From Paracoccus sp. TOH (GTDB taxonomy: Bacteria > Pseudomonadota > Alphaproteobacteria > Rhodobacterales > Rhodobacteraceae): a stretch of 64,000 nt of DNA. Of the stretch, positions 1 through 10,007 are shown one piece after another. The position numbers and the translations under genes are program-made. Position 1 is the stretch's first letter. Each line of letters opens with the position of its first letter. Where the stretch lies: positions 1,758,501 through 1,822,500 of the forward strand of contig NZ_CP098360.1 in the NCBI RefSeq assembly GCF_030388245.1, in the 5' to 3' direction. The notes beneath the pieces are model-generated. The model had not been told where the DNA came from. It made no database searches and saw nothing but the letters and a program-made list of their open reading frames with translations.

Positions 1-779
<779 letters not shown>

Positions 780-1034
780 CGATCACCGGTCGCCGCGGAG
801 AAACCCATCCGCGGCACCACCCGGCCCCCGCGCGGGGACCGAAGCAAAGGGGAGACGCCGCGCCCGGACGATCATCGCCGGGCTCGGCGGAGGAAAGGCC
901 GCCCACGGGGCGGATACCGGCATCGGGGAAGGGCGCTGCCTTCCGCCCACTCTTTCGACCGCGCGTCGAAAGGGCCGTGTCCCTGCATGCCCAGCATCTG
1001 CCAGCCGAAGGTTGGCATAATGGGGAGGAACCAT

Positions 1035-2822
1035 ATGGCCTATAACCAGACGGATATCGCATCGGTGCGCTCTCGCCCGATGACGCGGGAGGAGAAGAAG
1101 GTGATCCTTGCCTCCTCCGCGGGCACCATCTTCGAATGGTATGACTTCTACCTTTACGGCTCGCTCGCGGCAATCATCGGGGCGCAGTTCTTTACCGCCT
1201 TTCCCGAGGCGACGCGCAACGTCTTCGCCCTGCTGGCCTTTGCGGCCGGTTTCATCGTACGTCCCTTCGGCGCGCTGGTCTTCGGCGCCATGGGCGACCT
1301 GATCGGGCGGAAATACACCTTCCTTGCCACGATCCTGATCATGGGCTGCTCGACCTTCCTGGTCGGCTTGCTGCCCAGCTACAACAGTTGGGGCGTCGCC
1401 GCGCCGATCATCCTGATCGCACTGCGCATGGCCCAGGGCCTGGCGCTGGGCGGCGAATATGGCGGCGCCGCCGTCTACGTGGCCGAGCACGCGCCCCAGG
1501 GGCAGCGCGGCTATTTCACCGCTTTCATCCAGACCACCGCCACGCTGGGCCTGCTGCTGTCGCTGATCGTGATCCTGCTGGTGCAGGGCTATGTCAACGG
1601 CAACTGGGAGCCGACGCCGGTTCTGGACGCCGCCGGCCAGGCGGTGCTGAACCCCGACGGCACGGCCAAGATGATCAAGGCCTTCGACCTCTGGGGCTGG
1701 CGGATTCCGTTCCTGGGCTCGATCTTCCTGCTGCTGGTCTCGCTCTATATCCGGCTGCAGATGAACGAGAGCCCGGCCTTCAAGAAGATGAAGGAAGAGG
1801 GCGCGCAGTCCAAGGCTCCGCTGCGCGAGGCCTTCGGCACCTGGAAGAACGGCAAGATTGCGTTGATCGCCCTGCTGGGCCTGACGGCGGGTCAAGCCGT
1901 GGTCTGGTATTCGGGCCAGTTCTACGCGCTGTTCTTCATCCAGAACGTCATCAAGGTCGACAGCTTCTCGTCCAACGTCTTCGTGGCCTGGTCGCTGATC
2001 CTGGGCACCGGCGGCTTCCTGTTCTTCGGCGCGCTGTCGGACAAGATCGGCCGCAAGCCGATCATCCTGGGCGGCTGTCTGCTGGCGGCGCTGACCTATT
2101 TCCCGGTGTTCCACGCGCTTACCAAGACCGCGAACCCGGCGCTTTATGCGGCGCAGCAGACGCCGGTGACGGTGACGGCGGATCTGGATACGTGCTCGTT
2201 CCAGTTCAACCCGACCGGCACCGCCAAGTTCACCTCGCCCTGCGACATCGCCAAGGCGATGCTGGCCAAGTCCTCGGTCAACTATGAGACCGTGGCGGCC
2301 GAGCCCGGCACAAATGCCGAGATCAAGATCGGCGACACGGTGATCGCCTCCTACGACGCTGCCGCCCTGTCCGGCGAGGAACTGGCCGCCACCAAGGCCG
2401 GCTTCGAGAAGTCGGTGAACGACGCCCTGAACGCGGCCGGCTATCCGCTGGTGGCCGAGAAGAACGACACCGTGGCCAAGGCGAATCACTTCCTTGACAT
2501 CTTCACCCCGCAAAAGCTGATGATCGTGGTGATCCTGACCTATCTGATCCTGCTGGTGACGATGGTCTACGGTCCGATCGCGGCGATGCTGGTGGAACTG
2601 TTCCCGACCCGCATCCGCTATTCCGGCTTGTCGCTGCCCTATCATATCGGCAACGGCTGGTTCGGCGGCCTGCTGCCGGCGACCGCTTTCGCCATCTCGG
2701 CGCAATCGGGCAACATCTATGCCGGCCTGTGGTACGCCATCGCGGTGGCGGTGATGACGGTGGTGATCGGCGCGCTGTTCGTGCCGGGCGGCACCCACAA
2801 GAAAGACATCTTCGCCGATTGA
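1035..2822 (+). CDS. MFS transporter of the metabolite:H+ symporter type with a large periplasmic insert
   Basis: A 595-residue multi-spanning protein. The start at 1035 (MAYNQ) has a GGGGAGG ribosome site at 1024-1030; an upstream in-frame ATG at 987 has none. Features seen: FEWYDFYLYG in the first helix, the MFS loop motif GDLIGRKYT after helix 2, and a second copy SDKIGRKPI after the central loop. These are typical of the sialate/citrate-proline-betaine (MHS) branch of the MFS. Unusually, about 140 residues (roughly 375-510) are inserted between two late helices; the segment is hydrophilic and holds two cysteines (TCSF and SPCD). The position directly after acs suggests uptake of acetate or another short carboxylate, but the substrate is inferred from context only. 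Confidence 0.88.
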   Translation: MAYNQTDIASVRSRPMTREEKKVILASSAGTIFEWYDFYLYGSLAAIIGAQFFTAFPEATRNVFALLAFAAGFIVRPFGALVFGAMGDLIGRKYTFLATILIMGCSTFLVGLLPSYNSWGVAAPIILIALRMAQGLALGGEYGGAAVYVAEHAPQGQRGYFTAFIQTTATLGLLLSLIVILLVQGYVNGNWEPTPVLDAAGQAVLNPDGTAKMIKAFDLWGWRIPFLGSIFLLLVSLYIRLQMNESPAFKKMKEEGAQSKAPLREAFGTWKNGKIALIALLGLTAGQAVVWYSGQFYALFFIQNVIKVDSFSSNVFVAWSLILGTGGFLFFGALSDKIGRKPIILGGCLLAALTYFPVFHALTKTANPALYAAQQTPVTVTADLDTCSFQFNPTGTAKFTSPCDIAKAMLAKSSVNYETVAAEPGTNAEIKIGDTVIASYDAAALSGEELAATKAGFEKSVNDALNAAGYPLVAEKNDTVAKANHFLDIFTPQKLMIVVILTYLILLVTMVYGPIAAMLVELFPTRIRYSGLSLPYHIGNGWFGGLLPATAFAISAQSGNIYAGLWYAIAVAVMTVVIGALFVPGGTHKKDIFAD

Positions 2823-2832
2823 TCATCCGGCC

Positions 2833-2854
2833 CCGGGCGGCGCGATCCGCCCGG
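2833..2854. terminator. GC hairpin without U-tract after the MFS gene
   Basis: Perfect 8-bp inverted repeat CCGGGCGG / CCGCCCGG with a 6-nt loop, 11 nt after the permease stop. No T-run follows, so this could be a processing or mRNA-stabilising hairpin rather than an intrinsic terminator. Confidence 0.35.
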
Positions 2855-2919
2855 CCAAGCTGCGACAATGGTGGCCGCGTCCCTGCGACGCGGCCGCTCC
2901 ATCCCCGGGGAGGTCAGAC

Positions 2920-3291
2920 ATGGCCAGGATCCTTGTGGTCGAGGATGAGGACAATATCGCCGTGGTGCTGGACTTCCTGCTGACGCGCGAGGGCCACAGC
3001 CATGACCGCATGGCGACGGGCACCGGTGCGGTGGCGCGCATCCGCGACATGCAGCCGGATCTGGTGCTGCTGGACGTGATGCTGCCCGATGTCTCGGGCT
3101 ACCAGATCGTGCAGGAGATCCGCGCCGATCCGGCGCTGAAGGGTGTGCGCGTGCTGATGATGACCGCCCGCGGCTCGGTGGTCGAGCGGCGCAAGGGCCT
3201 GGCCATGGGCGCCGACGGGTTCATCGCCAAGCCCTTCGAACTGTCCGAACTGCGCGCGGAAATGGCCCGGTTGCTGGCGGCACCCTGCTGA
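2920..3291 (+). CDS. Single-domain response regulator (CheY-like)
   Basis: A 123-residue protein that is only a receiver domain. It has the acidic pair E8/D9, phospho-acceptor D52 in LVLLDVMLPD, T82 and the conserved K104 in FIAKPF. No output domain follows. A GGGGAGG site lies 8 nt before the ATG. It sits between the permease gene and pta-ackA on the same strand and may belong to the same acetate-related transcription unit. No histidine kinase is nearby, so its partner is unknown. It may act as a phosphate shuttle or a protein-protein switch; that is inference from its architecture. Confidence 0.9.
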   Translation: MARILVVEDEDNIAVVLDFLLTREGHSHDRMATGTGAVARIRDMQPDLVLLDVMLPDVSGYQIVQEIRADPALKGVRVLMMTARGSVVERRKGLAMGADGFIAKPFELSELRAEMARLLAAPC

Positions 3292-3410
3292 TCATCCGAC
3301 CGGCCGCGACATTTTCGACCCGACGGCGCGCTGACGGTTGCCGCGGCCCGTTCGATCCCTATCGTCCTTGCCGCGGCACCCGGTGCGCCGATCCAGGAAA
3401 GGAAGCCCGC

Positions 3411-4337
3411 ATGACCGACCAGTATCAGGCCCTGATGGACCGCTGCGCCGGTCTGCCGCCGCTGCGCACCGCCGTCGTCCATCCGGTGCAGCCGACCGTT
3501 TTCGAGGCGCTGACCGATGCGGTTCGCGCCGGGCTGATCGAGCCGGTGCTGATCGGCCCCGCGGTCCGCATCGCTGCTGCCCTGGCCGAGGCCGGCCAGC
3601 CCCCCGACGCCCATGAGATCGTCGATACCGAGCACAGCCACGCCGCGGCCGCCCGGGCCGCGCAGATGGCGGCAGCCGGGCAGGTCGGCGCGATCATGAA
3701 AGGCTCGTTGCATTCCGACGAGCTGATGGGCGCCGTGATCCACCCGCAATGCGGGCTGCGGACCGAACGGCGGATCAGCCACGCCTTTCTGATGCTGACC
3801 GAGGATTACCCGCGCCCCTTCATCATCACCGACGCGGCGGTGAACATCGCGCCGGACCTGTCGATGAAGGCCGATATCGTGCAGAACGCCGTCGGGCTCT
3901 GGCGCGTGCTCTGGGGGCCCGCCCGGCCCAATGTCGCGATCCTGGCCGCGGTCGAGACGGTCAACCCCAAGATGCAGGCCACGCTGGATGCCGCCGCGCT
4001 TTGCAAGATGGCCGATCGCGGCCAGATCACCGATGCGGTGCTGGACGGGCCGCTGGCCTTCGACAATGCCATCAGCGCCGCGGCGGCGCGCGAAAAGGGC
4101 ATCCTGTCCCCGGTCGCCGGTCAGGCGGACATCCTGCTGGTGCCGGACATCGAATCCGGCAACATCCTGGCCAAGCAGATGATCTTTCTGGGCGGCGCCG
4201 ACGCGGCGGGGATCGTGCTGGGCGCGCGGGTGCCGGTGATCCTGACCAGCCGCGCCGATTCCGTGCGGGCGCGGCTGCTGTCCTGCGCGCTGGCGGTGCT
4301 GATGGCCGATGCCCGCGCCAGGGGGCTGGTGAAGTGA
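3411..4337 (+). CDS. pta: Phosphate acetyl/butyryltransferase-family enzyme
   Basis: 308 residues, the length of the compact PTA/PTB family rather than the long E. coli Pta. Conserved family features seen: IMKGSLHSDELM near residue 95, a central segment PFIITDAAVNIAPDL, and the C-terminal SGNILAKQMIFLGGADAAG. The start at 3411 has AGGAAAGG upstream. The gene overlaps ackA by four bases (GTGA), so the two are translationally coupled. Together they interconvert acetyl-CoA and acetate via acetyl phosphate. Whether acetyl-CoA or a longer acyl-CoA is preferred cannot be read from the sequence; the acetate kinase partner favours acetyl. The symbol is functional, not proof of orthology to E. coli pta. 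Confidence 0.85.
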   Translation: MTDQYQALMDRCAGLPPLRTAVVHPVQPTVFEALTDAVRAGLIEPVLIGPAVRIAAALAEAGQPPDAHEIVDTEHSHAAAARAAQMAAAGQVGAIMKGSLHSDELMGAVIHPQCGLRTERRISHAFLMLTEDYPRPFIITDAAVNIAPDLSMKADIVQNAVGLWRVLWGPARPNVAILAAVETVNPKMQATLDAAALCKMADRGQITDAVLDGPLAFDNAISAAAAREKGILSPVAGQADILLVPDIESGNILAKQMIFLGGADAAGIVLGARVPVILTSRADSVRARLLSCALAVLMADARARGLVK

Positions 4338-5449
4338 TCCCGACGATCCTGACGCTGAATGCCGGGTCGTCCAGCCTCAAGTTCCGGGTCTTCGCCCATG
4401 ATGGTCTTGCCCTGCTGGCGCGGGGCGCGGTCAGCCGCATCGGCGGCGAAGCCGAGTTGCGCGCCGCGCTGACGCACGGGCCCGAGACGCGGCTGGCCCT
4501 GCCGCGCGGCTCGGATCATGCCGCCGCGCTGCAGGCGTTGCTGGATTTCGTCGACGCGCATGACGACGGCTGGCGGATGCGGGCGGTCGCGCATCGCATC
4601 GTGCATGGCGGGACGAAATACACCCGCTCGACGCTGATCACGCCGCAGGTGCTGCAGGATCTGCAGGCGCTGATCCCGCTGGCGCCGCTGCATCAGCCGC
4701 ACAACCTGGCCGCCATTGCCGCCTCGCGCCGGCTGGTGGGCGCGGTGCCGGACGTGGCCTGTTTCGACACCGCCTTCCATACCGGGCGCGACCCGCTTTT
4801 CACGCATTTCGCCCTGCCGCCCGAATATTACGACAAGGGCCTCCGCCGCTACGGCTTTCACGGCCTGTCCTATCAATGGCTGGCGCATGTGCTGGCCAAG
4901 CAGCACCCGGCCCTGCATCAGGGCCGGGTGATCGCCGCGCATCTGGGCAATGGCGCCAGCCTGTGCGCGATGCGCGGGGGGCGCAGCGTCGATACCACCA
5001 TGGGCATGACGGCGGTGGATGGGGTGCCGATGGGCACGCGCTCGGGCGCCGTCGATCCCGGCGCGATCCTGCTGATGCAGCGCAGCTTCGGCATGCGGGT
5101 CGAGGAGATCGAGGACCTGATCTACAACCGCTCGGGCTTGCTGGGCCTGTCGGGCAAGTCGAACGATGTCGCGGCGCTTTTGGCGGACGGGACGCCCGAG
5201 TCGCATTTTGCCCTGGACTTCTTCGCGGTGAAATGTGCCCAGGCCGCCGCGGCGCTGGCGGTGTCGCTGGGCGGGATCGACGCCATGGTCTTTACCGGCG
5301 GCATCGGCGAGAACGCCGCGCCGGTGCGCGAGGCGATCCTGCGCCGCATGGCCCCGCTCGGCCGGTTCGAGACGCTGGTGATCCCCGCCGACGAGGAGCG
5401 GATGATGGCCATGGAGGCCATCGCACTGAGCCAGGCGGCGGGCGGATGA
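4334..5449 (+). CDS. ackA: Acetate kinase
   Basis: 371 residues starting at a GTG that overlaps the stop of pta (GTGA). An ATG much further upstream in the same frame lies inside pta and is not used. Family landmarks are all present: LTLNAGSSSLKF at the N-terminus, GFHGLSYQWL, AHLGNGASLCA, a substrate loop ending in GTRSGAVDPGA, and the nucleotide-binding FTGGIGENAAPVREAI. The enzyme forms ATP and acetate from acetyl phosphate, or the reverse during acetate uptake. It is slightly shorter than the usual 395-400 residues, but no conserved block is missing. Confidence 0.95.
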   Translation: MIPTILTLNAGSSSLKFRVFAHDGLALLARGAVSRIGGEAELRAALTHGPETRLALPRGSDHAAALQALLDFVDAHDDGWRMRAVAHRIVHGGTKYTRSTLITPQVLQDLQALIPLAPLHQPHNLAAIAASRRLVGAVPDVACFDTAFHTGRDPLFTHFALPPEYYDKGLRRYGFHGLSYQWLAHVLAKQHPALHQGRVIAAHLGNGASLCAMRGGRSVDTTMGMTAVDGVPMGTRSGAVDPGAILLMQRSFGMRVEEIEDLIYNRSGLLGLSGKSNDVAALLADGTPESHFALDFFAVKCAQAAAALAVSLGGIDAMVFTGGIGENAAPVREAILRRMAPLGRFETLVIPADEERMMAMEAIALSQAAGG

Positions 5450-5753
5450 TCCCGACATCGCGCCCGGCGCTGGCCGGTACAAAGGTCGGCTCGGTATCGG
5501 CCGGATCGCGGATCTGGCAGGGCGATCGCCACGGCGCGACGTGATCGTAATGTGACCGTGTTCGGTGCCCGCCGCAAAGATCGGCTTCCGCAGGTTCTGC
5601 ACCGCAAACGAACCGCCGGCGTTCAGCCGCGCCGTGGCCGCCTCGGGCATGCGGGCCTTGGCATGGCAGGTCGTGCCGTTGCGGTCGGAAGGCGGGCGCG
5701 TCGGTCGGAACGGCCGCATTCTAGGTCATGCCGGCACGCGTTCGGGGATCGGA
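5450..5753. other. 304-bp intergenic stretch between convergent genes
   Basis: This lies between the ends of ackA (+) and the alcohol dehydrogenase (-). I see no convincing gene, tRNA or U-tract terminator. A long minus-strand open frame runs through it, but it continues antisense into ackA and has the look of a high-GC shadow. Confidence 0.5.
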
Positions 5754-6737
5754 TCATGGTACCAGCACCGCCGCGCCGTCGAAACGGCCGGCCCGCAGGT
5801 CTGCCAGTGCCCGGTTGGCGTCGCGCAGCGGATAGGCGGTGGTTCGGGTTCGGATGCCGATGCGCGGGGCGAGGCCAAGGAAATCGAGCCCGTCCTGCCG
5901 CGTCAGGTTCGCCACCGAAACGAGCTGGCGCTCCTCCCACAGCAGCGCATAGGGGAATGCCGGAATGTCGCTCATGTGGATGCCGGCGCAGACCACGCGG
6001 CCGCCCTTGCGCACCGCCTGCAGCGCCGCCGGGACCAGATCGCCGACCGGGGCGAAGATGATCGCGGCGTCCAGCGGCTCGGGCGGGGCTTCGTCCGCGC
6101 CTCCGGCCCATTCCGCGCCGAGGCTCAGCGCGAATTCCTGCGAGGCCCGGTCGCCGGGTTTCGTGAAGGCCTGGACTTGACGGCCCTGCCATTTCGCCAC
6201 CTGCGCGACGATATGTGCCGCGGCGCCGAAACCGTAAAGCCCAAGCCGCCGCGCCTCGCCTGCCATCATCAGCGAACGCCAGCCGATCAGCCCGGCGCAG
6301 AGCAGCGGCGCCAGGGCCACGTCCTCGCCCGCCTCGCCCAGCGGAAAGGCGAATCGTGCATCCGCGATGGCCGCGGTCGCATAGCCGCCATCGCGGGTAT
6401 GGCCGGTGAACTGCGGCGCATCGCAAAGATTCTCTTGCCCGGCCCGGCAATAGGGGCAGGCGCCGCAGGTATGGCCAAGCCAGGGAATGCCCACGCGCTC
6501 GCCCGGTCGCAGCCCGGTCACGCCGGGGCCGAGCGCGTCGACGCGGCCGACGATCTCGTGGCCGGGGACGACCGGCAGGTGGCGGTCGCGCAGTTCGCCA
6601 TCGACCACATGCAGATCGGTACGGCAGACCCCGCAGGCCGAAACCCTGACGCGGATCTCGCCCGGCCCGGGCCGGCGGTCCGGCAATTCGGTCCAGACCA
6701 GCGGCGTGCCGATCTGTTCAAGGACCATCGCGTGCAT
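5754..6737 (-). CDS. Zinc-dependent alcohol dehydrogenase, MDR family
   Basis: 327 residues from the start MHAMVLEQ at 6737, preceded by GGAGGT with a 7-nt gap; the longer open frame to 6908 has no support. Catalytic zinc ligands appear in CGVCRTDLH and PGHEIVG. Structural zinc is held by four cysteines in CGACPYCRAGQENLC. The NAD(P)-binding turn is LGLYGFGAAAHI. The overall layout resembles the AdhP/AdhA branch that oxidises short primary alcohols. It is convergent with ackA, so it could feed acetaldehyde and acetate chemistry, but the substrate is not determined. Confidence 0.9.
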   Translation of the reverse strand: MHAMVLEQIGTPLVWTELPDRRPGPGEIRVRVSACGVCRTDLHVVDGELRDRHLPVVPGHEIVGRVDALGPGVTGLRPGERVGIPWLGHTCGACPYCRAGQENLCDAPQFTGHTRDGGYATAAIADARFAFPLGEAGEDVALAPLLCAGLIGWRSLMMAGEARRLGLYGFGAAAHIVAQVAKWQGRQVQAFTKPGDRASQEFALSLGAEWAGGADEAPPEPLDAAIIFAPVGDLVPAALQAVRKGGRVVCAGIHMSDIPAFPYALLWEERQLVSVANLTRQDGLDFLGLAPRIGIRTRTTAYPLRDANRALADLRAGRFDGAAVLVP

Positions 6738-7063
6738 CCCGACACCTCCGCCCGCGGCCGGCCCGACGCCGGTCAGGGGCAGTATGGCGATGGCGGCCCG
6801 TGCCTGTAAATCCCGGCGCGGCCTTGGGTCGCAGGCCCGCGCCCGCGGCATGGGGCAGCACCCGGGTATCGCTTTCCAGAGCCGCGCCGAGCCGCCGCAT
6901 ATCAGCATGGGGTGCGAGGCAAAAACGCGGTCAGGTTCGGCCGTGCATCACCGCGATCCACCCTGCCGCCGGCGCGGAACTGCAAGCCGGTGGTCCCGCG
7001 CAGCGTCTGATCCGCTTGGCCAGCACGCGACGACCGCTCCGAGAAGCCGCGCGGCCGGGCTGC

Positions 7064-8788
7064 TCATCCCGCCAGTCGGGCATAGACGCCGCCCTGCGCG
7101 ATCAGCCCGTCATGCGGCCCGACCTCGACGATGCGGCCGCCGGACATGACGACGATGCGGTCGGCATGGCGGATGGTGCCCAGCCGATGGGCGATCACCA
7201 GCGTCGTGCGCCCGACCGCCAGCGCGTCCAGTGCCGACTGGATCTCGCGCTCGGTCTGGCTGTCCAGCGCCGATGTCGCCTCGTCCAGGATCAGGATCGG
7301 CGGGTTCTTCAGGAAGGCGCGGGCGATGGCGACGCGCTGCTTCTGTCCGCCCGACAGCATCACCCCGCGTTCGCCGACGATGGTGTCGAGCCCGTCCGGC
7401 AGGCTCTCGACCAGCGGGCCGAGCTGCGCCTGCCGTGCCGCCTGCATGATCTCGGTCTCCGAGGCGCCCAGCCGGCCATAGGCGATGTTCTCGCGCAGCG
7501 TGCCGCCGAACAGGAACACGTCCTGGCTGACCAGCCCGATCTGCCGGCGCAGGCTGTGCAGCTGCATGCGGTCCAGCGCGATCCCGTCCACGGCGATGCG
7601 CCCGGCGGTCGGTTCGTAGAAGCGCGGCAGCAGTGCCAGCAGCGTGGTCTTGCCGGCGCCCGAAGGGCCGACGAAGGCCACCGTCTCGCCGGCGCGGATC
7701 TGCAGGTCGATGCCCTGCAGGATCGGGCGGCTTTCGTCATAGGCGAAGCTGACGCCCTGGAAGCGGATGTCGCCCCGCAGCGCCGGGGCGGGCAGGGCGT
7801 CCGGGGCGTCGCGGATCTCGGGCTCGGTCGCCAGCAGTTCCTGATAGCGGCGGAAGCCGGCGATGCCGCGCGGATAGGTCTCGATCACCGCGGCGATCTT
7901 TTCCAGCGGCCGGTAGAACACGCCGACCAGCAGCAGGAAGCCGACGAAGCCGCCGGTGGTCAGCTCGCCCGCCAGCACGAAGCCGGCGCCGGCGACCATG
8001 ACCACGACCTGAACCAGCCGCAGCCCCATGTATTGCAGCGCCAGCGATCCGGCCATGATGCGATAGGCGTCGAGCTTGGCGGTGCGGTAACGCTGGTTGT
8101 CGGCGGCGAAAAGCCCGGTTTCATGCGCTTCGTTCCCGAAGGCCTGCACCACGCGGACGCCGCCGAGCGTCTCCTCCAGCCGGACGTTGAAATCGCCGAC
8201 GCGGGCATAGATCGCCTGCCAGGTCCGGGTCATGCGGCCGCCATAGACGATGACCAGCGCCAGCATCGCCGGCACCACCAGCGCCACGATCAGCGCCAGC
8301 TGCGCGTTGATCGCGAACATCAGCGCGAAGGCGCCGAAGAAGGTCATGATGGCGATGAAGGCGTCCTCGGGGCCGTGATGGGCGACCTCGCCGATTTCCT
8401 CGAGGTCGCGGGTCACGCGGGCCACCAGCTTGCCGGTGCGGGCGCGGTCATACCAGCGCCAGGAAAGCCGGGTCAGATGGTCGAAGGCGCGGGCGCGCAT
8501 CTCGGTTTCGATATTGATGCCCAGCTTGTGGCCCCAATAGGTGACGATCGCCATCAGCCCGGCGTTCAGCGCGTAAAGCCCCAGCAATCCTGCCGCCGCC
8601 AGCATGGTCAGCCCCCAGTCGCCCCGGGGCAGCAGGTGGTCGATGAAGGCGGTGACGGCCAGAGGAAAGGCCAGCTCCAGCAGGCCCGACAGCACCGCGC
8701 AGCCGAAATCCAGCCAGAAAAGCCCCATCCAGGGGCGGTAATAGGTGAAGAACGCGCGCAACAAGCCGACCCCCTCCAGACTTTCCAC
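7064..8788 (-). CDS. ABC exporter half-transporter (membrane and ATPase domains fused)
   Basis: About 574 residues: an N-terminal six-helix ABC membrane domain (residues 10-320) followed by an ATPase domain with Walker A GPSGAGKTTLLALL, signature LSGGQKQRVAIARA and Walker B ILILDEATSALD. This is the architecture of MsbA/LmrA-type exporters, which work as homo- or heterodimers in the inner membrane. No second half-transporter is adjacent, so a homodimer is likely. Start choice is uncertain: a GTG at 8788 gives the longest frame, while a TTG at 8764 has a good GGAGGGGG site just before it. The exported substrate is unknown. Confidence 0.9.
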   Translation of the reverse strand: MESLEGVGLLRAFFTYYRPWMGLFWLDFGCAVLSGLLELAFPLAVTAFIDHLLPRGDWGLTMLAAAGLLGLYALNAGLMAIVTYWGHKLGINIETEMRARAFDHLTRLSWRWYDRARTGKLVARVTRDLEEIGEVAHHGPEDAFIAIMTFFGAFALMFAINAQLALIVALVVPAMLALVIVYGGRMTRTWQAIYARVGDFNVRLEETLGGVRVVQAFGNEAHETGLFAADNQRYRTAKLDAYRIMAGSLALQYMGLRLVQVVVMVAGAGFVLAGELTTGGFVGFLLLVGVFYRPLEKIAAVIETYPRGIAGFRRYQELLATEPEIRDAPDALPAPALRGDIRFQGVSFAYDESRPILQGIDLQIRAGETVAFVGPSGAGKTTLLALLPRFYEPTAGRIAVDGIALDRMQLHSLRRQIGLVSQDVFLFGGTLRENIAYGRLGASETEIMQAARQAQLGPLVESLPDGLDTIVGERGVMLSGGQKQRVAIARAFLKNPPILILDEATSALDSQTEREIQSALDALAVGRTTLVIAHRLGTIRHADRIVVMSGGRIVEVGPHDGLIAQGGVYARLAG

Positions 8789-8968
8789 AGGCGGGGCTGG
8801 CGACCGGCCGCCACCCTCGCGCCGCAGCAGCCGCGCCTTGCCGCCCGAAATGATCGCCGACCCGACCCGGCTCGGGCAGGACGGTGGCGGTGCTGCGGTG
8901 CCGTCCGTGACACATTCCGCAACGAAGGGAAAGCATCTGGCCCCGAGGCGCCAGGCGCGGCCAAGGCT

Positions 8969-9862
8969 TCAGCCTTGCTCGGGGCCTGCGCCAGCCAGGA
9001 TCTCGGCGCGATAGCGCCCGGGCGTCACGCCCATCGCCGCCTTGAAGACGCGGGTCAGGTGGCTTTGGCTGTCGAAGCCGCAGGCCAGCGCCACCTGGGC
9101 CAGCGGCTGGCGGGCGGCGATCAGCCGCACCGCCAGCCGGATGCGCCGCGCCGTGATCCAGCGATGCGGCGAGACCCCGCAGCTGGCGCGGAAGCTGCGC
9201 TGGAAATGGAACTCGCTGAGCCCGGCCAGCGCGGCCAGCTCGCGCAGCTGGATCGGTTCGGCCAGATTGGCCTCGACATGATCCAGCACCAGCCGCAGCC
9301 GCCGTGGCGCCAGCCCGCCGGTCAGCACCCTGCGGTCGGGGGTGACGTAGCGACCGCCGGTGAAGATCCGGCCCAGCAACTCGTGCATCGCCGCCTCGGC
9401 CGCCAGCCGGTCGGCGCGGCGGGTGGCGCCATGCAGGGCCTGGAACGGCGCCGCCAGTTCGGGCGCCTCGACATAGGTCAGGTCGGCCAGCTGCATCAGC
9501 CGCGAATCGCGGTCGCAGATCTGCGCGAAACTGCGGCGCAGCTCGTCATCGGGCAGGTGCAGGTGGATGAACTCGAAACTTTCGGTGATCTCCCAGTTCG
9601 AGGCATGGCCATGCGGCATCAGACAGACCGCGCCGGGCCAGCCATGCGCCGCCTCGCCGCGCCGGTCCAGGCGTCGGGTGCCCTGGCCACCGCGGGTGTA
9701 GAAGCTCAGCGTGTGGCCCTGCGGGTCGTCATAGCTGATGCGGGCGTCGCGATTGCGCCACAGCGTCGCCGAGCAGCCGAAGCCCAGCCCGACATGGCCC
9801 AGCATCTGCGCATGGGGCGAGCGGGCAAGATAGGTCGAGATGGGCAGGGCATGACCGGACAT
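8969..9862 (-). CDS. AraC-family transcriptional regulator
   Basis: 297 residues. The C-terminal hundred residues carry two helix-turn-helix units of the AraC/XylS type, including LRELAALAGLSEFHFQRSF and IALACGFDSQSHLTRVFK-like text ending in GVTPGRYR. The N-terminal 180 residues look like a cupin-type sensor domain (AraC_binding-like). The gene is divergent from the EamA transporter at 10008, with 145 bp between the starts. This arrangement usually means the regulator controls the neighbour. The effector is unknown. Confidence 0.9.
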   Translation of the reverse strand: MSGHALPISTYLARSPHAQMLGHVGLGFGCSATLWRNRDARISYDDPQGHTLSFYTRGGQGTRRLDRRGEAAHGWPGAVCLMPHGHASNWEITESFEFIHLHLPDDELRRSFAQICDRDSRLMQLADLTYVEAPELAAPFQALHGATRRADRLAAEAAMHELLGRIFTGGRYVTPDRRVLTGGLAPRRLRLVLDHVEANLAEPIQLRELAALAGLSEFHFQRSFRASCGVSPHRWITARRIRLAVRLIAARQPLAQVALACGFDSQSHLTRVFKAAMGVTPGRYRAEILAGAGPEQG

Positions 9863-10007
9863 GGCCCGAGATTAGGCCAGCCGACGCGCGGCGGAAAGCC
9901 GGGACGCAGGGCCTCTGCCACCGATCCGCGTCGGATCGCAGCAAGATCGTGCAATCCGGCCGGTCGCGAACCGGCTAGGAACGAGGCCAGCCATTTCGGA
10001 GCCCGCG

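Noticed and set aside
783..2798. Minus-strand open frame of 671 codons opposite the MFS gene
   Set aside because: Arg/His/Gln-rich shadow of a membrane-protein gene; the plus strand has clear MFS motifs and a ribosome site.
3749..4333. Upstream ATG for acetate kinase at 3749
   Set aside because: It lies inside pta in another frame; acetate kinase similarity begins at the GTG 4334 that overlaps the pta stop.
5450..5719. Minus-strand coding-like segment between ackA and the alcohol dehydrogenase
   Set aside because: It has no recognisable family and continues antisense through ackA, so it is best explained as a shadow.
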